This document shows, in pieces, positions 5,938-10,410 of a stretch of DNA of 10,410 nt. The stretch's first letter is position 1, and each line of letters begins with the position of its first letter. Below the pieces are notes generated by a model. That model was not told where the DNA came from. It did not search any database and worked only from the letters and a program-made list of their open reading frames with translations. The position numbers and the translations under genes were made by a program. Source of the DNA: Paenibacillaceae bacterium (GTDB lineage: Bacteria > Bacillota > Bacilli > Paenibacillales > YIM-B00363); NCBI GenBank assembly GCA_018969805.1, contig JAGWXQ010000029.1, positions 1-10,410 of the forward strand, in the 5' to 3' direction.

Positions 5938-6762
5938 CTATAAGAACAACGTATCGCGCTCCGGTTGTGCTGCCTGGCGCGCATCGTGCAGTGCCTTCTG
6001 CAACTTCTCATACAGCGTCTTGAGCCGTTTTCGTTCGTCTAAGGCGACGACGTGCCCGAGCTCCCAATGAAATTCGTTTGCTTCTTTGACTTTGTTGTAG
6101 AAATACAGCTCTTGTACGCCTCTGAGTACGGATGCTACGAGCACCGATTGGTCGTTAAAGAGCATTTGTGCTGCGACGACATCGTCGCGAATGGAGGACA
6201 TTTCTTCGTCTAGGCGAAAGGCTGCTTCGGCTGCGCCCACCAATCGTTGTCTGATCGGTTCTGGGACGTGTTGTCCAAATTTGTAGCTTAATGAATGTTC
6301 GATCGTTGCCCAAAAATTCATTGCCAGCGTGCGCAGTTGGATTTCCGCCAAAATGTGCTTCATTCCAAGCGACGTTTGAATCGGATACGAGACGATGATG
6401 TGGTAGCTCCGATACCCGCTCGGTTTTTTGTTTCGCACGTAGTCTTTCTCATGCACGATCGTCATGTCTTTTCGATTGCGTATCGCCTCAGTCAACATCG
6501 CAATGTCTGCGACAAACTGACACATAATGCGCAGTCCGGCGATGTCTTCAATGCGGTGTTCGATTTCGTCGGTTGGGATGTGGAGGCGCTGTGCTTTCTC
6601 CAAAATGCTCGATACGTGCTTGATACGCCCCGTCACAAACTCAATTGGGGAATACGTGTGTCTTTTTTTCAGCTCTGTACGCAATGAACGAAACTTCACT
6701 TTCAACTCTTCGAGTGCCTGCTCATACGGTATGAGAAATTGACCCCAATCGCGTGTATCCAT
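5938..6762 (-). CDS. relQ: Small alarmone synthetase RelQ/SasB-type, with C-terminal extension
   Basis: 274 residues. It makes (p)ppGpp from ATP and GDP/GTP in the stringent response and has no HD hydrolase domain. Family blocks are SPIEFVTGRIKHVSSILEKA (38-57), EDIAGLRIMCQF (72-83, D73 being the expected Mg-binding Asp), SGYRSYH (115-121, Y117 stacking on the acceptor guanine), LAEIQLRTLAMNFWATIEHS (138-157, E140) and RLDEEMSSIRDDV (183-195). The ATG at 6762 gives MDTRDWGQFLIPYEQ, which aligns with the start of Bacillus YjbM/RelQ; a GTG at 6771 would add three residues. The core ends near 206, the usual RelQ length (about 211); residues 207-274 are an extra, charged, probably helical tail. 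It starts 15 bases after pyrD and is likely translated from the same message. Confidence 0.93.
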   Translation of the reverse strand: MDTRDWGQFLIPYEQALEELKVKFRSLRTELKKRHTYSPIEFVTGRIKHVSSILEKAQRLHIPTDEIEHRIEDIAGLRIMCQFVADIAMLTEAIRNRKDMTIVHEKDYVRNKKPSGYRSYHIIVSYPIQTSLGMKHILAEIQLRTLAMNFWATIEHSLSYKFGQHVPEPIRQRLVGAAEAAFRLDEEMSSIRDDVVAAQMLFNDQSVLVASVLRGVQELYFYNKVKEANEFHWELGHVVALDERKRLKTLYEKLQKALHDARQAAQPERDTLFL

Positions 6763-6768
6763 CACCTT

Positions 6769-6773
6769 CACCC
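6769..6773 (-). promoter_or_regulatory. Ribosome binding site deciding the relQ start
   Basis: The minus strand reads GGTGA at 6773-6769, part of the extended Shine-Dalgarno sequence (GGAGGTGA), 6 bases before the ATG at 6762. The alternative GTG at 6771 overlaps it. The site lies between the pyrD stop codon and relQ. Confidence 0.45.
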
Positions 6774-6777
6774 CACC

Positions 6778-7887
6778 CTACATCGCTGCCACTCCGATCG
6801 CTTGCCGTACCGAAGTACACCCATCAGCGCGCAATCGCTCTGCAAGTCCACAGACGATGCGCGAAACGACCGAAGGACCTTGATAAATCAGTGCCGTGTA
6901 CAGCTGCAGCGCACAAGCACCCGCCTGAATCGCAGCATACGCATCGTCGGCGTCCGATATGCCCCCGCAACCGACGATCGGGCACATCCCTCGTGTCGCT
7001 TGGTACACATCACGAATGACTGCGCGCGAACGTTCGCGCAGAGGGGCACCGCTCAGACCACCCGCCTCTAAGGCACTTCCTGGATCCCGCGCGTTCGTCG
7101 TGTTTGTCGCGACGATGCCGTCGATGGCCACCGATCGGATCGCATCGATCGTATCTGCAAGATCATGATCGGTCAGATCGGGTGAAATTTTTACAAGCAG
7201 CGGCTTTTGTGGCGCATCGATGCCCAATGCGGCATGTTGCAGTTCGCGTTCTTCGATGATCGCCTCAAGCAACGCACGAATCGTATGCGCTTGCTGTAAA
7301 TCGCGCAATCCTGGCGTGTTGGGTGAGCTTACATTAATGACAAACGCATCTCCCAACGCATACAGCGCACGCAGTGCCAAAACATAGTCGTTGGTCGCTT
7401 CTTCATTGGGCGTCGCTTTGTTTTTGCCGATGTTGATAAATACCGGTTTGCGCGGATGCTTCGGTGTCACAAACAACGTCCGTGCCACTTCGCGCGCGCC
7501 AGCATTGTTAAACCCCATGCGATTGATCAACGCTTGTTGCTCGACGACGCGAACAAGACGGGGTTTGTCGTTTCCAATTTGTGGCAGTGGGGTCACCGTT
7601 CCTATTTCCGTACACGCAAAGCCCATTGCCCGCCATGCCGGCAAACAGCGTGCGTTTTTATCCAGACCTGCCGCCAATCCGAGTGGATGTTCCCATGCAA
7701 TGCCACATACGTGCGTTTGCAGCAGTGCGCGTTCCGCTTCCCATTGTCGATGCGTGCGCTTCTCCCACGCCTGCACGACGGAAGGCATCCCGCATACCGC
7801 TCTAAGCACGTGCATCGTCATATCGTGCGCTTGTTCTGCATCCAAAGAAAACAATGCCGTCTTTGCCCATGTGTACCATCCATCCAC
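6778..7887 (-). CDS. pyrD: Dihydroorotate dehydrogenase, class 2 (quinone-dependent)
   Basis: 369 residues. An FMN enzyme that oxidises dihydroorotate to orotate in pyrimidine synthesis and passes electrons to membrane quinone. Motifs are ALFSLDAEQAHDM (11-23, the class 2 N-terminal membrane-associating region), GLAAGLDKNA (70-79), EIGTVTPLPQIGNDKPRL (94-111), INRMGFNNAG (121-130), INVSSPNTPGLRDLQ (184-198), LVKISPDL (231-238), DGIVATNTT (256-264) and EAGGLSGAPL (274-283). S188 takes the catalytic-base position, where class 1 enzymes have Cys. The frame is open further upstream, to 8055, but the GTG at 7887 is chosen: AAAGGAGG lies 11 bases before it and the family's N terminus begins there. 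Many Bacillota instead use class 1B PyrD with PyrK; no pyrK is seen. First gene of a pyrD-relQ operon. Confidence 0.95.
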   Translation of the reverse strand: MDGWYTWAKTALFSLDAEQAHDMTMHVLRAVCGMPSVVQAWEKRTHRQWEAERALLQTHVCGIAWEHPLGLAAGLDKNARCLPAWRAMGFACTEIGTVTPLPQIGNDKPRLVRVVEQQALINRMGFNNAGAREVARTLFVTPKHPRKPVFINIGKNKATPNEEATNDYVLALRALYALGDAFVINVSSPNTPGLRDLQQAHTIRALLEAIIEERELQHAALGIDAPQKPLLVKISPDLTDHDLADTIDAIRSVAIDGIVATNTTNARDPGSALEAGGLSGAPLRERSRAVIRDVYQATRGMCPIVGCGGISDADDAYAAIQAGACALQLYTALIYQGPSVVSRIVCGLAERLRADGCTSVRQAIGVAAM

Positions 7888-7898
7888 GACACGTGCAT

Positions 7899-7906
7899 CC
7901 TCCTTT
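7899..7906 (-). promoter_or_regulatory. Ribosome binding site deciding the pyrD GTG start
   Basis: AAAGGAGG on the minus strand, 11 bases before the GTG at 7887. The spacing is slightly long, but no other in-frame start codon fits it. Confidence 0.65.
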
Positions 7907-7951
7907 ACCTGATTCCTCAGTTCATTCCCGCGCATACGGGGCGATGATGTT

Positions 7952-7997
7952 GCACATAAAAAACAACGCGTTTGGTGGCGCACATAAATTTTTGTGC
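7952..7997. repeat. Imperfect palindrome and direct repeat in the pyrD / small membrane protein gap
   Basis: GCACATAAATTTTTGTGC (7980-7997) is an 18-bp palindrome with one mismatch pair. Its left half, GCACATAAA, recurs at 7952-7960, 28 bases away. The element lies between two divergent genes and could be an operator, but I found no convincing pyrD promoter to relate it to. Confidence 0.35.
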
Positions 7998-8013
7998 CTC
8001 TTTGCACGTCCGC

Positions 8014-8043
8014 TGTACAAAGACCGTGCGTACGCGGTACAAT
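8014..8043 (+). promoter_or_regulatory. Candidate promoter of the small membrane protein gene
   Basis: -10 TACAAT (8038-8043) follows a four-of-six -35, TGTACA (8014-8019), after 18 bases. Transcription would begin near 8049, about 30 bases before the start codon. Confidence 0.4.
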
Positions 8044-8078
8044 ACGTGTGCACATTGCTGCAAAGGAGCAGATGATTT

Positions 8079-8216
8079 ATGGGCAAGCGCAAGCCAAAAC
8101 CGTACTACACACCACAAACGCAAAAACCACCGCGGCGCCGTATTCTTATTTTTTCTTTGGTTATGCTCGTTATTGTTCTTTCGGTCGTTGCCCTGATTAT
8201 GTTTTCAAATACGTAA
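8079..8216 (+). CDS. Small single-pass membrane protein (45 residues)
   Basis: Starts at an ATG with AAAGGAG (8062-8068) 10 bases upstream and ends at TAA. The N terminus is basic and proline-rich (residues 1-21: nine Lys or Arg, four Pro, ending PPRRR). One strongly hydrophobic helix follows (22-42), then a three-residue tail, SNT. The charge pattern predicts N-terminus in, C-terminus out. It is too short for domain recognition. Tiny basic-plus-helix proteins such as the stressosome partner Prli42 exist in Bacillota, and it could be such a protein, but I see no sequence match that proves it. A promoter and a strong downstream terminator make a real gene likely. Confidence 0.7.
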   Translation: MGKRKPKPYYTPQTQKPPRRRILIFSLVMLVIVLSVVALIMFSNT

Positions 8217-8322
8217 ATTCATGCTGCAACACATCGACTCAGCGGGCTCGACCGAACAAGTACGCACATTGGGATGAGCGAGGTCGATGATCGGGTCATC
8301 CGGATGAAGGAAAAACACGAAC

Positions 8323-8369
8323 GAGGCACAGGAGCAACAACGTGCGTATATGCTCCCGTGCCTCTTTTT
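8323..8369 (+). terminator. Strong rho-independent terminator after the small membrane protein gene
   Basis: Arms 8323-8336 and 8351-8364 pair over 14 positions with a single A-C mismatch, enclose a 14-base loop and run directly into five T. It lies between convergent transcripts. On the minus strand, past the ferredoxin gene, the same stem is followed by a T-rich stretch (GTTCGTGTTTTT), so it may serve both. Confidence 0.85.
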
Positions 8370-8384
8370 CTGCATCCGCTCGTA

Positions 8385-8624
8385 TTAGGAAATTTCGAAC
8401 GGTTGTTCTTGAATTTTGATCGATCCCGTCGGACATCCTTCCGCAGCATCGCTCAAATCATCGTACAAGTTGTTCGGAATCTCCGTCTTACCCGTATTGC
8501 CATCGCCCCCGTAAATGACTTCCGCCAAACCTTCATCGTCATAGTCGTAAATGTCTGGCGCAGTCGCTCCACAAGCACCGCATGCGATGCATGTGTCTTT
8601 ATCGACCCACGTATACTTCGCCAT
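8385..8624 (-). CDS. fer: Single-cluster [4Fe-4S] ferredoxin (Bacillus Fer type)
   Basis: 79 acidic residues, against 82 for Bacillus subtilis Fer. A soluble electron carrier; in Bacillus, Fer serves partners such as cytochrome P450s and nitric oxide synthase. Cluster ligands are C12, C15 and C18 in TCIACGAC, plus C64 in EGCPTGS; there is no second CxxCxxC motif, so only one cluster is bound. The ATG at 8624 is chosen from AAGGGGGG (8640-8633), 8 bases upstream; longer versions of the frame extend through the promoter. It starts with MAKYTWVDKDTC, the usual start of this family. Monocistronic, with a clear promoter and a possible shared terminator. The partner enzyme is not evident from the neighbours. 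Confidence 0.95.
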   Translation of the reverse strand: MAKYTWVDKDTCIACGACGATAPDIYDYDDEGLAEVIYGGDGNTGKTEIPNNLYDDLSDAAEGCPTGSIKIQEQPFEIS

Positions 8625-8679
8625 ACTGCTCGCCCCCCTTGTTTCTTTTTGCACAATGCACAAAAATGCGATCAAGTCC

Positions 8680-8708
8680 ATAATACACGAACGTCGGCCG
8701 CATTTCAA
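8680..8708 (-). promoter_or_regulatory. fer promoter
   Basis: On the minus strand, -35 TTGAAA (8708-8703), a spacer of exactly 17 bases and -10 TATTAT (8685-8680). The expected start near 8673 gives a leader of about 50 bases. Confidence 0.65.
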
Positions 8709-8920
8709 GTGCAATCACACCGACCTGCCTCGTTTTTTGCAGGACTGCACAACGCGGCCACGCGCAAATATTTTTCCGTATTTCGATCCATCGATCCGTT
8801 TCACCAAAAAGGTTCTTGCGATCGCGCAAAAAGTGCTCGTCTGTGTTGATGCATTTAATAACGGGTTTGTATTATTGCTCCCATACAATGGATCTGTGGC
8901 TTTCTTCTGCTTGCGATCCG

Positions 8921-8929
8921 TGCTATACT
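8921..8929 (+). promoter_or_regulatory. cimA promoter with extended -10
   Basis: TGC-TATACT is a good extended -10. The -35 region 17 bases earlier (TTTCTT) is poor, as is common for extended -10 promoters. The start near 8936 leaves a leader of about 43 bases, too short for a T-box or an attenuator. Confidence 0.5.
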
Positions 8930-8963
8930 CAATTTTATCGTATGAAAAACATCCCACGTGCAC

Positions 8964-8970
8964 AGGAGGT
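8964..8970 (+). promoter_or_regulatory. Ribosome binding site deciding the cimA GTG start
   Basis: AGGAGGT lies 8 bases before the GTG at 8979. The product then begins MSDRFITLFDTTLRDG, as expected for the family. Confidence 0.8.
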
Positions 8971-8978
8971 ATTGCGTC

Positions 8979-10410
8979 GTGTCTGATCGGTTCATTACGT
9001 TGTTTGACACCACGCTGCGTGATGGCACGCAAGGAGAAGGCATCAGCCTCTCTGTCGCAGATAAATTGCGCATCGCCCACAAGCTCGATGCACTTGGCGT
9101 GCACTATATCGAAGGTGGCTGGCCAGGAAGCAATGCAAAGGACATCGAATTTTTCACGGCTGCCCGCGCGCATACGTGGCAACACGCGCGCATTACCGCA
9201 TTTGGCAGTACGTGCCGCAAAGGGCAGCGCGCCCACGATGACCACAATTTGCGTTCGCTCGTCTCTTGTGGTGCGCAAGTGGCGACCATTTTTGGGAAGT
9301 CGTGGGATTTTCACGTGCACACTGCCCTCCAAACGACAAATGAAGAAAACATTCGGATGATTTTTGACTCGATCGCGTACTTAAGATCGCAAGGACTCGA
9401 AGTCATCTACGATGCCGAACATTTTTTTGATGGATACATGCACAATGCGGCATACGCGAAAGCGACGATCGATGCAGCGATGCGCGCCGGCGCACAATGG
9501 ATCGTACTGTGCGACACAAATGGCGGTACGTTGCCCCATGACGTAGCCGACATCGTCCGATCCGTTCATGCAACGACACCGTTTTTGGGCATTCATGCGC
9601 ACAACGACTGTGAGTGCGGTGTCGCCAATTCGCTCGCTGCGGTACAAGCAGGCGCACGCCACGTCCAAGGTACGTTTAATGGTGTCGGAGAGCGGTGTGG
9701 CAACGCCAACCTCGTGTCGCTCATCCCCAACTTGCAGCTCAAACTGGGCTACACATGCATCAGTTCCGAGCAACTCGCCTCGTTAACGAGCACTGCGCGC
9801 GCGATCGGAGAAATTGCGAACATGACGTTGCCGATTAACCAGCCGTACGTGGGAAACGCTGCGTTTGCGCACAAGGGGGGCATCCACGTCTCTGCCGTGC
9901 TGCGGCATCCCAAAACGTACGAACACATCGATCCGCGCCTCGTCGGCAACGAGCAGCGCGTGCTCGTATCTGAGCTTGCAGGCATGAGCAATTTGGTATT
10001 TAAAGCACAGCAAATGGGGTTGCCATTTGATTTTTCAAACGAAAAGTCCAAACAACTCATCCAATCGATCAAAGATTTGGAGCACAAAGGGTACCAGTTT
10101 GAAGGAGCGGACGCGTCCCTGGAATTGCTTATACGGGAGACGTTTGGACTACCGACACCTGTGTTTGACATCGATCGATTCAAACTCATTTTGGACAAAT
10201 CCGGCACAAATACTGTACTTTCTGAAGCGATTTTGCACATTACGGTCAATGGTGAAGCGCGCTACACCGTCGCTGAAGGCAACGGGCCGATTAATGCGCT
10301 TGATCATGCGTTGCGCAAAGCACTGCTGCCGATTTACCCCCATATTTCCGATATCCATCTTATCGACTACAAAGTGCGCGTCATTTCCGAACAAGAGGCA
10401 ACCGCATCCA
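8979..10410 (+). CDS. cimA: (R)-citramalate synthase, partial (C terminus outside window)
   Basis: 477 codons are present from a GTG start, uninterrupted to the right edge; the family is usually about 520-540 residues, so perhaps 50 are missing. CimA condenses pyruvate and acetyl-CoA to citramalate, the entry to a threonine-independent route to 2-oxobutyrate and isoleucine. The TIM-barrel part shows FDTTLRDGTQGEGISLS (9-25), EGGWPGSNAKD (about 46-56, characteristic of the CimA branch), the metal-binding HAHND (206-210) and NGVGERCGNANL (234-245). Residues from about 390 on form the LeuA-type C-terminal allosteric domain, with SGTNTVLSEA and GNGPINALDHALRKAL. The GGWPGSN signature and domain order favour CimA over LeuA or homocitrate synthase, but substrate choice is inferred. 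It has its own promoter and is divergent from fer. Confidence 0.93.
   Translation, partial: MSDRFITLFDTTLRDGTQGEGISLSVADKLRIAHKLDALGVHYIEGGWPGSNAKDIEFFTAARAHTWQHARITAFGSTCRKGQRAHDDHNLRSLVSCGAQVATIFGKSWDFHVHTALQTTNEENIRMIFDSIAYLRSQGLEVIYDAEHFFDGYMHNAAYAKATIDAAMRAGAQWIVLCDTNGGTLPHDVADIVRSVHATTPFLGIHAHNDCECGVANSLAAVQAGARHVQGTFNGVGERCGNANLVSLIPNLQLKLGYTCISSEQLASLTSTARAIGEIANMTLPINQPYVGNAAFAHKGGIHVSAVLRHPKTYEHIDPRLVGNEQRVLVSELAGMSNLVFKAQQMGLPFDFSNEKSKQLIQSIKDLEHKGYQFEGADASLELLIRETFGLPTPVFDIDRFKLILDKSGTNTVLSEAILHITVNGEARYTVAEGNGPINALDHALRKALLPIYPHISDIHLIDYKVRVISEQEATAS

Larger units (their letters stand above)
8625..8978. other. Intergenic region between divergent fer and cimA
   Basis: It holds the fer leader and promoter (8680-8708), a small hairpin CCTGC/GCAGG (8724-8743) and the cimA promoter and ribosome binding site at its right end. 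A plus-strand frame crosses the region (8551-9360), but it overlaps both genes in other frames, so I see no extra gene. There is no T-box-like leader in front of cimA. Confidence 0.6.

Noticed and set aside
7888..8055. 56-residue N-terminal extension of PyrD
   Set aside because: It contains no PyrD family sequence, while the ribosome binding site at 7899-7906 and the family N terminus point to the GTG at 7887.
8551..9360. Plus-strand 269-residue frame
   Set aside because: It overlaps fer on one side and cimA in another frame on the other, and has no family features.
1..10410. Frequent GATC/CGATCG words as a possible special motif
   Set aside because: They occur throughout coding genes and could follow from codon choice (Asp-Arg, Ile-Asp). 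I did not count them against expectation.

Overview
The window looks like a chromosomal segment of a Bacillota (Bacilli-like) bacterium. The signs are AGGAGG-type ribosome binding sites, sigma-A-like promoters, several GTG starts, a RelQ-type small alarmone synthetase, a Bacillus-type single-cluster ferredoxin and a crtQ-crtO pair of the staphyloxanthin type. Family-level placement (for example an Alicyclobacillaceae-like acidophile) is only a guess, because no rRNA or other species marker is present.

Layout, left to right. (1) Positions 1-1033, minus strand: the N-terminal 344 codons of an unrecognised, probably exported, cysteine-containing protein with an 11-residue tandem repeat; its end lies beyond the left edge. 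(2) About 1034-2054: roughly 1 kb of AT-rich sequence without a convincing gene. It holds a good minus-strand promoter with a palindrome over its -10, several hairpins, and a minus-strand terminator with no visible gene in front of it. (3) 2055-3639, plus: two overlapping genes, a CrtQ-like glycosyltransferase and a CrtO-like acyltransferase, which act in the last two steps of C30 glycosyl-carotenoid ester synthesis. (4) 3675-5363, plus: ilvD with its own promoter. (5) 5475-5912, plus: a membrane-anchored thioredoxin-like protein ending in a terminator. (6) 7887-5938, minus: a pyrD (class 2 dihydroorotate dehydrogenase) - relQ operon, convergent with the thioredoxin gene. (7) 8079-8216, plus: a 45-residue single-pass membrane protein, divergent from pyrD. 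(8) 8624-8385, minus: a [4Fe-4S] ferredoxin. (9) 8979-10410, plus: cimA, citramalate synthase, cut by the right edge.

Functionally, cimA and ilvD both belong to isoleucine synthesis. CimA makes citramalate from pyruvate and acetyl-CoA as a threonine-independent route to 2-oxobutyrate, and IlvD performs the dehydration shared by isoleucine and valine synthesis. pyrD and relQ put a quinone-linked pyrimidine step and (p)ppGpp synthesis on one transcript. The rest is envelope and redox function: pigment decoration, thiol chemistry at the membrane, and electron transfer.

Most of the window is ordinary housekeeping sequence. The parts that deserve a second look are the unrecognised exported protein and its long leader, the orphan terminator region, the 68-residue C-terminal extension on RelQ, the pyrD-relQ pairing, and the structured promoter of the thioredoxin gene. 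I see no CRISPR array, tRNA, rRNA, insertion sequence or clear defence system.
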